The notes under the pieces were generated by a model. It saw nothing but the letters and a program-made list of their open reading frames with translations. It was not told the DNA's origin and did not search any database. Below are positions 25,001 to 32,732 of a stretch of 64,000 nt of DNA, one piece after another; the first letter of the stretch is position 1; each line of letters begins with the position of its first letter. This stretch comes from Rhizobium sp. 18065 (GTDB taxonomy: Bacteria; Pseudomonadota; Alphaproteobacteria; Rhizobiales; Rhizobiaceae): positions 90,641 through 154,640 of the forward strand of contig NZ_CACSJP010000011.1 in the NCBI RefSeq assembly GCF_902706095.1, written 5' to 3'. A program made the position numbers and the translations under genes.

Positions 25001-26091
25001 TGTTCGGACCAGCCGAAGATACGCTCCGCTCCGCGGTTCCAGCGTGCCACCTTTCCATCGATATCGAATGCGATAATCGCGTAGTCGGTCGCGCTGTCGA
25101 GAATTTGCCGGTTGCGGGCTTCACCGGCGCGCAAGGTGGTTTCCGCCTCCACCTTGCCTGTGATATCGGTTCCCTGAACGAACACACCGGTGATTTTACC
25201 CTTGCGATCAAGGATAGCCTGACAAACGATATCGACGTGACGTGTCCCAATGCGATCTTCGTCTGTTCCTTGCAAGTCCACCTTCAAGGCTCTACCGGTA
25301 AATGTCTTCCCGGTTTCAAAGACGCGGTCGAGGATCCTGCTGTAACCTTGACCTGCCAGTTCCGGGAGGGCCTGTGCAAGCGGCACTCCCACCAGATCAC
25401 GACGATCGACGAGTTGGAAAAATGCGTCGTTCGCAACGTCGAAGACGTGGTTGGGACCGTAAACCGTTGCCATGAACCCCGGCGCTTGCGTAAAAAGATC
25501 CCGCAAGCGGTTACGCTCGCCGTTGAGCCACTGCTCTGTTAGCACGGTTTCGGTGGTTTCGACGACGACGGCCATGACGCCGACGATCGAGCCCGCCTCA
25601 TCCATGACCGGCGAATAGTCAAGGTCGGCCCAGGCTTGATCGGGCTCTCCTTCCCGGTAGAGGGTGAGAGCTTGGTCACTGAATGAAAGGGTGTCTCCCG
25701 AAAGACAAACTGTGAGGACCCGGGCATTGAGATCGGAGGCTTCCGGCCATCCGTCGAGGACCTTCATGCCAAGCAGGGCCGGGTGGCGGCTGCCTGCGAA
25801 AGCCGCGTAGCCGTCATTGTAGATCATAATGCCGTCCGGACCCCAGAGCGTTGCAATCGCCAAAGGCGACCGCATGATCAGCAGGACAGTCGAGCGCATG
25901 GCAGCTGGCCATGTTTCGATGGCTCCCACTGCGGTCTGCGACCAGTCGAATGCGGCTACCAGCTGGCCGGTTGGGCCGCTTTCCTTGAGCAATGGAAGAA
26001 AACTTGTATTCAATTCACAGGCCCCAGCATGATCTCGAAGCAAGTTGCGACAGTATAAGCTATGCACGATGGGAACCCGATACGGCAACAC
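22015..26091 (-). CDS. Multi-PAS hybrid histidine kinase with two receivers
   Basis: A 1358-residue cytoplasmic sensor kinase; no TM segment was seen. About six PAS/PAC units occupy 40-900 (for example WGPDGIMIYNDGYAAFAGSR, ATDYAIIAFDIDGKVARWNR, FDVANDAFFQLVDRRDLVG). The kinase core follows: phospho-His in GNLTGGVAHDFNNLMQVVSG, N-box LLNLSINARDAM, G-boxes SDTGTGMTPD and GTGLGLSMVYGF. Two receivers come next, with Asp in LLFTDVVMPG and LLLTDVGLPGMSG; both retain the Lys (LLSKPYT, LVKPYS). The kinase is of the VirA/blue-light HWE-neighbour 'HDFNN' type. The start is uncertain; the first ~30 residues look non-conserved, so a later start is possible. The 334-bp region upstream is empty. Confidence 0.88.
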   Translation of the reverse strand: MLPYRVPIVHSLYCRNLLRDHAGACELNTSFLPLLKESGPTGQLVAAFDWSQTAVGAIETWPAAMRSTVLLIMRSPLAIATLWGPDGIMIYNDGYAAFAGSRHPALLGMKVLDGWPEASDLNARVLTVCLSGDTLSFSDQALTLYREGEPDQAWADLDYSPVMDEAGSIVGVMAVVVETTETVLTEQWLNGERNRLRDLFTQAPGFMATVYGPNHVFDVANDAFFQLVDRRDLVGVPLAQALPELAGQGYSRILDRVFETGKTFTGRALKVDLQGTDEDRIGTRHVDIVCQAILDRKGKITGVFVQGTDITGKVEAETTLRAGEARNRQILDSATDYAIIAFDIDGKVARWNRGAERIFGWSEHEMLGRDADRIFTRSDQSIHRIETEMGLALKHGAANDERWHIRKNGEEFWASGEMSPLQDDSGSLIGFVKVLRDRTSEHQANKKLKESEALLHRAQEVGGVGVFSIDLKSDVVHVSPEFCRIFGVPEAERLPVALIETCVLPEDRHIRSSAQTRSTEEAQLDVQYRIHRAGDGALRYIARKAEFEGGTTEKPARLVGVVQDVTDRVNNERALRESEERFKGLAQALPNHVWTAAADGQLDWFNERIYAYSGLVEGELVGNGWTAMVHPDDLGSVTSHWLEALQSGAVYETEFRLRRHDGVFRWHLVRAVPIRDGEGRIFRWIGTNTDVDELRATREALADLTNDLASQVEDRTADRDRMWRLSTEIMLVADVNGVVTAANPAFLLLLGQTERWLLGKSFMDFVHPDDRRATLDELEKLAQGARTLNFVNRYRAEDGFYRDISWTAVPDGRLIHAVGRDITAEKEAAEALRTTELALQQAQKMESIGNLTGGVAHDFNNLMQVVSGNLQLLKKDLVGDLKAERRIANALQGIDRGAKLASQLLSFGRRQPLEPKVINFGRQVSAMDDMLKRTLGEAVEIETMVYPDLWNVQVDPTQIENALLNLSINARDAMDGAGKLTIEVRNAVLDREYVKGNPEVAPGQYVMLAVSDTGTGMTPDVMEKVFEPFFSTKPEGKGTGLGLSMVYGFVKQSGGHIKIYSEAGQGTSIKLYFPRVDREEDVFTVLVPADIVGGSETILIAEDDEAVRATAVELLTDLGYKILSAKDASAALSILESGAHVDLLFTDVVMPGPLKSPELASIARERDPALAVLFTSGYTENSIVHGGRLDPGVELLSKPYTREAMARKIRHVLANQQQRTQATQGSAPSTRPTQTPAIAVPLDILLVEDDVLIRMNTVDMLDELGHTVTEAGDAKTALDLFSADRFDLLLTDVGLPGMSGIELARILRGIKSDIAVIFATGDPNVPTLPGNGMTEILVKPYSVEAMTKVLHAVSPVTR

Positions 26092-26425
26092 TTAAGCGAG
26101 CGAGCGAGGCCCTGGATCGAAACGCATTGCAAGAGTCCGGACAAAGTCATAACTGCGGGGGATTATATAAGCGACACCTTCGAACCCATTCCACCAAGAT
26201 CGAACCAACCGGCAGGCAAGACCCAACGCTCCTCATCGCTCTGCCCTCTAGGGGAGAGGAAACACGCTACCCCCACCACCAAATCAAAGCCCAGGATGCG
26301 GCAGCAGGGCGGCGAAGGGAACGGGCGCTATCTGCCGACCAAACCCCATCCGGAAGGAACCACTGGTCATCACCGGTCTCGACTCCAATAGTCGATCGCC
26401 CAACTACGCTCTCAAGGAGAGCCTA
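26092..26425. other. 334-bp divergent-free gap
   Basis: Stretch between the hybrid kinase start (leftward) and the end of the ribonuclease-like gene (leftward). It should hold the kinase promoter. Short open frames are low-complexity and unlike proteins. No box, terminator or repeat was recognised. Confidence 0.45.
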
Positions 26426-28018
26426 TCACGCCTGGAGTGCTCGTCTTATCTTACGGATCACCACCCCTCGCGCCTTATCGTCTGCGGCGTTTCGAAGTTC
26501 GGACTGAAGATCGAGCAGCAGCTTCTGATAATCGTTGTTCCAATCGCGATGTCCGGCTTGCTGGGGATCGATGCGGGGCGGCGGCGCATCAGGCGAGATA
26601 TCGATCGGTCCGCTGAGTTCCAAACGAAAAGCAGAATCGAGCCGGGGACGATAGACGCGATCCTCGCCGACAAGGGCAGCGGCTCTGTGCGCCATTGCTT
26701 CCAACGCGTCTTGCTCGCCGTGGACAAGAAAGACCGCCTGTCGAACCGGCAGCCGTTCTGCCAACCACGCGGACAGTTCGGCGCCATCGGCGTGGCCGCT
26801 ATAAACATCGATGGAACGAATCCGGGCTCGAACGCTGATCTCGTCCCCTTGGATCCGGACGGTGGCTGCGCCGTCCTGAAGTATTCGTCCGAGGGTACCG
26901 GCAGCCTGAAAACCGACGAGCAACACAGTTCCTTCTTCGCGCCACAACCAATTCTTGAGGCGGTGGCGTATTCGCCCCGCTTCGCACATTCCGCTTGCCG
27001 CGATGACAATATGGAACCCGTGGATGAAGTCGACCGCCTTCGATTGTTCGACGGTTTGGGTAAACCGCACGTTCTTTGAACGGATCGCCCTGACCAGCAG
27101 GTCACCATTTTCAAGATCATGACGGTGCTTTTCGAAGATTTCAGTCGCTCGGATCGCCAACGGTGAATCGATGATAATCGGGCAGGATGGAATTTCGCCC
27201 TTTTCCATCAAATATACCAGGTCGGCGAGCAGTTCCTGTGTCCGCTCCACCGCAAAGGACGGAATGATCAGGGCACCCTCGCGATGTTGGCTGGCGGCTG
27301 AAACCTCAAGGGCGAGAATCCGGCGCCGACCTTCATCGGTCGTGTCGAAGCGGTCTGTACCGCCGTAGGTGCTTTCACAAACGACGTAGTCGAAACCCGC
27401 TGGTGCCTCCGGGTCATGCTGAAGCAGCTTGAAACCAGAACCGATGTCTCCGGAAAACAACAACCGGAGCCGATCATCCGCTTGCCCGATTTCCATTTCT
27501 ATGGAAGCCGAACCGAGAAGATGGCCGGCGTTCCAGAAACGCACATGAATATCTTCCGCAATCTCCTGCCACTGGCGCAGTGGTACCGGTCGAAACTGGG
27601 TTAACACGATTGCCGCGTCCGCCGCATCATAGATTGGCTCGACCTGTCCTCGCGATCGTCGGCGATTGCGCCGGTTAAGCTGCTCGACTTCGAACTGCTG
27701 GATATGGGCGGAATCCGGCAGCATCACGCTGCAGAGGTCCATCGTGCCACCGGTCGCATAGATTGGTCCTCTGTAGCCGAAACGTGCCAGCTTCGGCAAA
27801 AGTCCGGCATGATCGATATGCGCGTGGGTGAGCACAACCGCCAGGATACTTTCAGGATCGAACGGAAAAGGGCGGTAATTCAGTTCTTTTTCCGTTTTGG
27901 AACCTTGGAACATACCGCAGTCGATAAGGATTTTCCCGCTGGCGGTTTCGATTGCGAAGCAAGAGCCGGTCACCGTGCCGGCCGCCCCGTGGAACCTGAT
28001 TATGGGTCGATTTTGCAT
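26426..28018 (-). CDS. Metallo-beta-lactamase/beta-CASP ribonuclease-like protein
   Basis: A 530-residue protein of the CPSF/RNase J-like superfamily. The MBL core has the zinc motif LTHAHIDHAGLLPKL, FWNAGHLLGSASIEME and FSGDIG. The beta-CASP insert begins near residue 245 (IIPSFAVERTQELLADLVYL). The C-terminal RMMBL part has DVYSGHADGAELSAWL and VFLVHGEQDALEAMAHR. Family members cleave RNA; this orphan form is distinct from housekeeping RNase J. A near-perfect FNR/FixK box lies 50 bp upstream of its ATG, so it is probably induced with the divergent cbb3 oxidase genes, perhaps to remodel transcripts at low oxygen (inference). Confidence 0.9.
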   Translation of the reverse strand: MQNRPIIRFHGAAGTVTGSCFAIETASGKILIDCGMFQGSKTEKELNYRPFPFDPESILAVVLTHAHIDHAGLLPKLARFGYRGPIYATGGTMDLCSVMLPDSAHIQQFEVEQLNRRNRRRSRGQVEPIYDAADAAIVLTQFRPVPLRQWQEIAEDIHVRFWNAGHLLGSASIEMEIGQADDRLRLLFSGDIGSGFKLLQHDPEAPAGFDYVVCESTYGGTDRFDTTDEGRRRILALEVSAASQHREGALIIPSFAVERTQELLADLVYLMEKGEIPSCPIIIDSPLAIRATEIFEKHRHDLENGDLLVRAIRSKNVRFTQTVEQSKAVDFIHGFHIVIAASGMCEAGRIRHRLKNWLWREEGTVLLVGFQAAGTLGRILQDGAATVRIQGDEISVRARIRSIDVYSGHADGAELSAWLAERLPVRQAVFLVHGEQDALEAMAHRAAALVGEDRVYRPRLDSAFRLELSGPIDISPDAPPPRIDPQQAGHRDWNNDYQKLLLDLQSELRNAADDKARGVVIRKIRRALQA

Positions 28019-28067
28019 GCTTGTGCCCTCCCGCTGTTAGAATACATTCTTTTAAACCTGTTGCGTA

Positions 28068-28081
28068 TTGATCCTGATCAT
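28068..28081. promoter_or_regulatory. Near-consensus FNR/FixK box between ribonuclease gene and fixN
   Basis: TTGATCCTGATCAT matches TTGAT-N4-ATCAA at nine of ten fixed positions (last A is T). It is centred 56.5 bp before the leftward ATG (28018), the classical distance for a class II activator site plus a short leader. It is 168 bp before fixN (28243), so if it also drives fixN, the leader would be about 125 nt. Confidence 0.7.
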
Positions 28082-28108
28082 TACCCGCGAGGTGCGATGT
28101 CAGCGCCT

Positions 28109-28124
28109 TGCGATATCCATCGCA
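28109..28124. promoter_or_regulatory. Palindrome TGCGAT-N4-ATCGCA upstream of fixN
   Basis: A perfect 6+6 palindrome with a 4-bp spacer, keeping the GAT-N4-ATC core of the FNR/FixK box but with TGC/GCA outer bases. It is centred 126.5 bp before fixN. It could be a second, divergent-class regulator site. Not a known consensus to me. Confidence 0.45.
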
Positions 28125-28150
28125 CATTTCTGCACTTGATACTTGTCTGC

Positions 28151-28164
28151 CAAGCTATAGCTTG
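28151..28164. promoter_or_regulatory. 14-bp perfect palindrome upstream of fixN
   Basis: CAAGCTATAGCTTG is self-complementary over all 14 bases and lies 79 bp before the fixN ATG, in the expected core-promoter or leader region. It may be an operator. No matching regulator was identified. Confidence 0.45.
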
Positions 28165-28242
28165 AGCTGAGGTCATGTGTTCGTGATGGAACTTTTATAG
28201 AATGATGGGCGTTTACAACGCCAAACAGGCGGGGGAGGAACT

Positions 28243-29901
28243 ATGGGTCAATTTACCACTGGTGAGCGCGAATTGGGCGCGGCCGTCCTCATTCTTCTCG
28301 CCATTATCGGCGTCGCGATGGCCGCCGTGGGACGATACGATCCGCTCGGCATTCACGGAGCTATCGTACTGTTTTACAGCGTTGGACTGCTGTTTCTGTT
28401 GTTTTCCGGATCATTCGCTTCTCCTCCCGATCCGGAGAGGTTTAGCAGGTACTACGACGATCCGATCAAAGTGGGCGTCTGTCTCACCCTGCTTTGGGCA
28501 ATTTTCGGCATGTTCGTCGGGGTATGGGCTGCCGCGCAACTCGCCTGGCCGTCTCTGAATTTCGACACGTCTTGGGCGAGTTTCGGTCGCATCCGCCCGG
28601 CTCACACCACCGGCGTTATTTTCGGTTTCGGCGGGAACGCCTTGCTGACAACGTCCTTCCACGTGGTCCAGCGAACGTCACGGGCTCGACTTGCCGACCA
28701 GTTCTCCCCGTGGTTTGTCCTTCTTGGGTTCAATCTCTTCTGTCTTATCGCCGTTTCCGGCTATTTCCTTGGTGTGACCCAGTCCAAGGAGTACGCCGAA
28801 GCCGAATGGTACGCCGACATCTGGCTCGTGATCGTCTGGGTAACATATTTCTTCCTGTATGTTCGGACCTTGGCACGACGCAAAGAGCCCCACATCTATG
28901 TCGCCAACTGGTATTATCTGGCATTCATAATCGTGGTCGCCATCCTGCATATCGTCAACAACCTCGCAGTCCCGATTTCGCTTGGCCATGCGAAGAGCTA
29001 CACAATCTGGGCTGGAGTCCAGGACTCGATGGTACAGTGGTGGTATGGGCACAATGCCGTCGCATTCTTCCTGACCGCAGGCTTTTTGGCGATGCTTTAT
29101 TACTATCTTCCCAAGCGCGCCGAGAGGCCGATTTTCTCCTATCGTCTGTCAATCCTGAGCTTCTGGGGCATTACATTCTTCTACATGTGGGCTGGCTCGC
29201 ATCACCTGCATTACACGGCGCTTCCCCATTGGGTACAAAACCTCGGCATGACGTTTTCGGTCATGCTCCTGGTTCCGTCCTGGGCATCTGCCGGAAACGC
29301 TCTTCTGACCCTCAACGGCGCCTGGCATAAGGTGCGGGACGACGCCACGCTTCGATTCATGATGATGGCCGCGTTTTTCTACGGCCTTTCCACATTCGAA
29401 GGGTCGTTCCTGGCCATTCGCCCTGTAAACTCGCTGTCGCACTATACCGACTGGACCGTCGGCCATGTCCATGCCGGCGCTCTTGGGTGGGTCGCGATGA
29501 TCACCTTCGGCGCGCTCTACACGCTGGTCCCGTCGATCTGGAAGCGCGAAAGGATGTATTCGGCCGCGCTCGTCGAAGTGCATTTCTGGCTCGCACTCAT
29601 CGGAACCCTCATCTACGTCTTTGCCATGTGGAATTCCGGCATCATCCAAGGGCTGATGTGGCGGACCTACTCTCCCGACAACACACTGGTCTATTCGTTC
29701 GTCGATACGCTGGTCGCGATGTACCCCTATTATATCGCGCGTGCTTTTGGTGGGTTGCTGTTCCTCCTCGGCGCAATCGTCGCGGCATACAACGTCTGGA
29801 TGACGATCCGAACACCGGAGACCGTCCTCAAAGAGGCGAGCGATGATCTGCCGATCGGAGCAGGCACTTTGAACGGTGCCACCACCTCGCCTGCGGAGTA
29901 G
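28243..29901 (+). CDS. fixN: cbb3 cytochrome oxidase subunit I
   Basis: Catalytic haem-copper subunit (552 residues, ~12-14 TM helices) of the high-affinity cbb3 oxidase. His ligands are seen in RPAHTTGVIFGFGGNALLTT (low-spin haem), YGHNAVAFFLTAGFLAMLYY (CuB His and the cbb3-type crosslink region), GSHHLHYTALPHW (CuB pair) and DWTVGHVHAGALGWVAM (high-spin and low-spin haem). Length is normal for FixN/CcoN. GGGGGAGG precedes the ATG. It is the first gene of a tightly packed rightward operon fixN-O-Q-P and beyond. Three palindromes lie upstream, one of them FixK-box-like. Confidence 0.96.
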   Translation: MGQFTTGERELGAAVLILLAIIGVAMAAVGRYDPLGIHGAIVLFYSVGLLFLLFSGSFASPPDPERFSRYYDDPIKVGVCLTLLWAIFGMFVGVWAAAQLAWPSLNFDTSWASFGRIRPAHTTGVIFGFGGNALLTTSFHVVQRTSRARLADQFSPWFVLLGFNLFCLIAVSGYFLGVTQSKEYAEAEWYADIWLVIVWVTYFFLYVRTLARRKEPHIYVANWYYLAFIIVVAILHIVNNLAVPISLGHAKSYTIWAGVQDSMVQWWYGHNAVAFFLTAGFLAMLYYYLPKRAERPIFSYRLSILSFWGITFFYMWAGSHHLHYTALPHWVQNLGMTFSVMLLVPSWASAGNALLTLNGAWHKVRDDATLRFMMMAAFFYGLSTFEGSFLAIRPVNSLSHYTDWTVGHVHAGALGWVAMITFGALYTLVPSIWKRERMYSAALVEVHFWLALIGTLIYVFAMWNSGIIQGLMWRTYSPDNTLVYSFVDTLVAMYPYYIARAFGGLLFLLGAIVAAYNVWMTIRTPETVLKEASDDLPIGAGTLNGATTSPAE

Positions 29902-29905
29902 ACCT

Positions 29906-30658
29906 ATGCCGGAACTGATGCACAGAAAGCTTGAACGATCTGCGACGGGTTTCATGCTGGCAATCATTGCCGCTGCAAGTGTCGGCGGGATCGTGGAAAT
30001 CGCCCCGTTGTTCACGATCGACGATACCGTCGAAACCGTAACAGACATGCGCCTTTACACCCCTTTGGAATTGGCCGGACGTGATATTTATGTGCGCGAA
30101 GGCTGTTATGCCTGTCATAGTCAGATGATCCGCACGTTGCGAGATGAAGTCGAGCGCTACGGACCTTATTCGCTCGCCGTGGAATCCCAGTATGATCACC
30201 CGATGCTGTGGGGATCAAAAAGGACCGGTCCGGATCTCGCCCGTATCGGAGGTAAATACTCCGACTTCTGGCACGTGGCGCATCTCACCAACCCTCGAGA
30301 CGTCGTACCGGAATCGAACATGCCGTCCTATCGATGGCTTGCGACGACGCCCCTCGACCTCACGGACCTGCCTCTTAAACTGCGAGCACAAAAGGCAGTC
30401 GGGGTGCCTTACACCGACGAGATGATTTCGAATGCGTCGCGAGATGCGTATGGACAGGCATTGCCGGATAGCGAACAGGCGTCGGGCGTCAGCGAAAGAT
30501 ACGGCGAGGCGACACAGATTTCGGCGTTCGATGGAGTGACCACCAATGTTACCGAGATGGATGCCTTGGTCGCGTACTTGCAGGTTCTTGGACAGCTGAC
30601 GAAAGCCGCATACGAAAACACCGCCGCGCCCGAACAGATGCCCAACCCGAACGATTGA
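29906..30658 (+). CDS. fixO: cbb3 oxidase monohaem cytochrome c subunit
   Basis: A 250-residue membrane-anchored cytochrome c. TM anchor at about 15-38 (GFMLAIIAAASVGGIVEIAP), then the periplasmic part with one haem site CYACH in REGCYACHSQMIRTLRDEVE, and a distal Met ligand probably in PESNMPSYRW. The frame opens 30 nt earlier inside fixN, but MPELMHRKLERSATG is the family-like start, 4 bp after the fixN stop with GCGGAG upstream. FixO passes electrons from FixP to the FixN active site. Confidence 0.95.
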   Translation: MPELMHRKLERSATGFMLAIIAAASVGGIVEIAPLFTIDDTVETVTDMRLYTPLELAGRDIYVREGCYACHSQMIRTLRDEVERYGPYSLAVESQYDHPMLWGSKRTGPDLARIGGKYSDFWHVAHLTNPRDVVPESNMPSYRWLATTPLDLTDLPLKLRAQKAVGVPYTDEMISNASRDAYGQALPDSEQASGVSERYGEATQISAFDGVTTNVTEMDALVAYLQVLGQLTKAAYENTAAPEQMPNPND

Positions 30659-30667
30659 GAGGACGAG

Positions 30668-30838
30668 ATGGACGTCAGTCATGACACGCTGGTCGAAGCG
30701 GCCAAGACATGGGGCCTGTTCTATCTGATCGGCTTCTCGATTTGTGTCGTCATTTATACCTTCCTTCCTTCCAACAGGTCGCGTTTCGAGCGCGCCGAAG
30801 AGCATGTCTTTGACAAGGAGGATCGCCCGTGGATGTAG
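30668..30838 (+). CDS. fixQ: cbb3 oxidase small subunit
   Basis: A 56-residue CcoQ/FixQ protein. A single TM helix (GLFYLIGFSICVVIYTF) is followed by a charged tail (SRFERAEEHVFDKEDRPW), the normal FixQ layout. The ATG is preceded by GAGGACGAG, 9 bp after the fixO stop. Its 3' end overlaps the fixP start by 10 bp. It stabilises FixP in the complex. Confidence 0.92.
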   Translation: MDVSHDTLVEAAKTWGLFYLIGFSICVVIYTFLPSNRSRFERAEEHVFDKEDRPWM

Positions 30839-31710
30839 AAGAGGTCGATCCGGTCAGCGGTCGAAAAACGACCGGACACGTTTGGAATGGAATCAAGGAG
30901 CTCGATACCCCGATCCCCAGGGGCGTTTTGCTGTTCCTCATTGTGACGCACGTTTTTGCCGTGCTGTGGTGGTTCTTGATGCCCACCTGGCCCTTGGGAG
31001 CAACCTACACGAAAGGCTTGCTCGGCTCCGACCAGAAAAGCACCGTCGAGGAAACCTTGCGTGACGCCAACGCCGCGCGCGTACCCTGGAGCAAGCAGAT
31101 CGAAACGATGTCCTACGACGAAGTCCGCGCCGATGAGCAGCTGATGGTGAAGGTCCGCTCGAACGGGCATCAGCTTTTCGGTGACAACTGCGCAGCCTGT
31201 CACGGCAGGGATGGCAAAGGCGGGCGAAATTATCCTGACCTCACCGATGACGATTGGATTTGGGGCGGCGGTCCTGAACGAATTGCCCAGACATTGACGG
31301 TGGGCGTCAATTCCCGGCATCCTGACAGCCGGGTCGGACAGATGCCGGCTTTCGGCCGAGACGAGATGCTGGACCGTCAACAGGTGTCGGACGTGGCCGC
31401 CTATGTTCGAGCCTTGAGCGATCCTTCGACATCCACAGCGGCCAATATCGCTCAGCTGGACAAGGGTCGGGAAGTTTTCGTTACGACATGCGTCGCCTGT
31501 CATGGCGAGAATGCCAAAGGAAATCCGGAACTCGGAGCACCAAATCTGACCGATCAGCACTGGATTTATGGCGGCAGCCTCCAGACGATCATCGATACGA
31601 TTCACGGCGGGCGCCAGGGGCACATGCCGACATGGGACGAGCGGCTCACCCCCGTGGAAATCAAGGTTCTCGCGCTCTACGTGAACGCCCTGGGCCAGAA
31701 GGAACCGTGA
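30829..31710 (+). CDS. fixP: cbb3 oxidase dihaem cytochrome c subunit
   Basis: A 293-residue membrane cytochrome c. The N-terminal FixP domain starts VDPVSGRKTTGHVWNGIKEL, with a TM helix at about 35-55. Two haem-c sites follow, CAACHGRDGKGG (about residue 122) and CVACHGENAKGN (about 222), each with a later Met ligand (GQMPAFG, GHMPTWD). The start codon is GTG with AAGGAG eight bases upstream, overlapping fixQ. It receives electrons from the bc1 complex. Confidence 0.95.
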   Translation: MDVEEVDPVSGRKTTGHVWNGIKELDTPIPRGVLLFLIVTHVFAVLWWFLMPTWPLGATYTKGLLGSDQKSTVEETLRDANAARVPWSKQIETMSYDEVRADEQLMVKVRSNGHQLFGDNCAACHGRDGKGGRNYPDLTDDDWIWGGGPERIAQTLTVGVNSRHPDSRVGQMPAFGRDEMLDRQQVSDVAAYVRALSDPSTSTAANIAQLDKGREVFVTTCVACHGENAKGNPELGAPNLTDQHWIYGGSLQTIIDTIHGGRQGHMPTWDERLTPVEIKVLALYVNALGQKEP

Positions 31711-31907
31711 TGGCAAGCATTTTACCTGAACCCGTCAAACGATCGGTATCGGTGTGGGTCGTAGTGGCTGTCGTCGGCTTGGTCCTGATCGGCGCCAATG
31801 CTCACTTGGCGTATGTCGCCTTTTCCAGTCAACCGGACTGCGTGGTGCATCTAAAGGACAAGGGCGAGGCGCCCGGAAAATTTCGCGCTGCCAAATCGGC
31901 ATGTTGA
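31710..31907 (+). CDS. Small single-TM protein inside the fix operon
   Basis: A 65-residue protein whose ATG overlaps the fixP stop by one base (TGATG). One TM helix (VWVVVAVVGLVLIGANAHLA), then a short tail with two Cys (SQPDCVVHLK and a C-terminal AKSAC). It occupies the place where fixG would start in the canonical fixGHIS operon but is far too short and unlike FixG or FixH. The tail could bind a metal or haem intermediate. Translational coupling to fixP suggests a role in oxidase assembly (inference). Confidence 0.75.
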   Translation: MASILPEPVKRSVSVWVVVAVVGLVLIGANAHLAYVAFSSQPDCVVHLKDKGEAPGKFRAAKSAC

Positions 31908-31920
31908 GCAGGAGACGACG

Positions 31921-32727
31921 ATGGCCGGCAGAGAACATTCCCCCGTATTGATTTCCGAGGTCTCGGATATCGAGGAGACGCGTAATATCAGGTGGAAACG
32001 AGATCTCTCCTGGGCGGCACCCTTGCGATGGCTTTCGTTGGGCTGGAAAGATCTCTGGACGCGACCTGTTCCAAGTCTCCTGTATGGGGTGGCTGTGTGC
32101 GCCGCCTCCATCGTTTTCATTGTCTATATGTTCGATACCGGCAGGGATTATTTCCTGTTTCCTGCACTGGCGGGGTTTCTCATCGTCGGACCGCTGGTGG
32201 CAGCGGGCCTTTATCTCAAAAGCCGCAACATCGAAAGCGGGACGCAGGTAACCCTTCGAACCATGCTGGCTGTTCAGCCGCTCGCCGGTGCACAGGTCTT
32301 TTTTACCGGAATGATTCTGGTGATGCTGATGATGCTTTGGATGAGGGCCGCGGTTCTGGTGTATGCCCTTTTCTTCGGGATACAGCCCTTTCCAGGCCTG
32401 CCACAGGTCCTTCACATACTCATCACGACTTCGACCGGCTGGGCCATGCTCGTCGTAGGGAGTCTCATTGGATCGCTGTTCGCCGGTTTCGCGTTCGCGA
32501 TAAGCGTCTTTTCCATCCCGATGTTGCTCGATCGTCGGATCGATACGATCACTGCCATGGCGATCAGTACCGCAATGGTCTGGAATAATCTGCGGCCATC
32601 CTTGATGTGGGGTGCCATCGTGCTGGCGCTCTTCCTCGTCAGCATCGCAACGGGTTTGATCGGATTGATTGTTATTTTTCCGTGGCTGGGTCATGCGACA
32701 TGGCATGCTTATCGAGAGATGCGGTAG
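31921..32727 (+). CDS. DUF2189 family membrane protein
   Basis: A 268-residue integral membrane protein with about six TM helices, matching the DUF2189 pattern: the N-terminal WAAPLRWLSLGWKDLWTRP segment, then GLYLKSRNIESG, and the C-terminal SIPMLLDRRIDTITAMAIS and FPWLGHATWHAYREM. GGAGACG precedes the ATG, 13 bp after the small TM gene. DUF2189 proteins are frequent near cytochrome oxidase genes; function is unknown. It lies between fixP and fixI, replacing the usual fixG-fixH pair. Confidence 0.87.
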   Translation: MAGREHSPVLISEVSDIEETRNIRWKRDLSWAAPLRWLSLGWKDLWTRPVPSLLYGVAVCAASIVFIVYMFDTGRDYFLFPALAGFLIVGPLVAAGLYLKSRNIESGTQVTLRTMLAVQPLAGAQVFFTGMILVMLMMLWMRAAVLVYALFFGIQPFPGLPQVLHILITTSTGWAMLVVGSLIGSLFAGFAFAISVFSIPMLLDRRIDTITAMAISTAMVWNNLRPSLMWGAIVLALFLVSIATGLIGLIVIFPWLGHATWHAYREMR

Positions 32728-32732
32728 ATATC

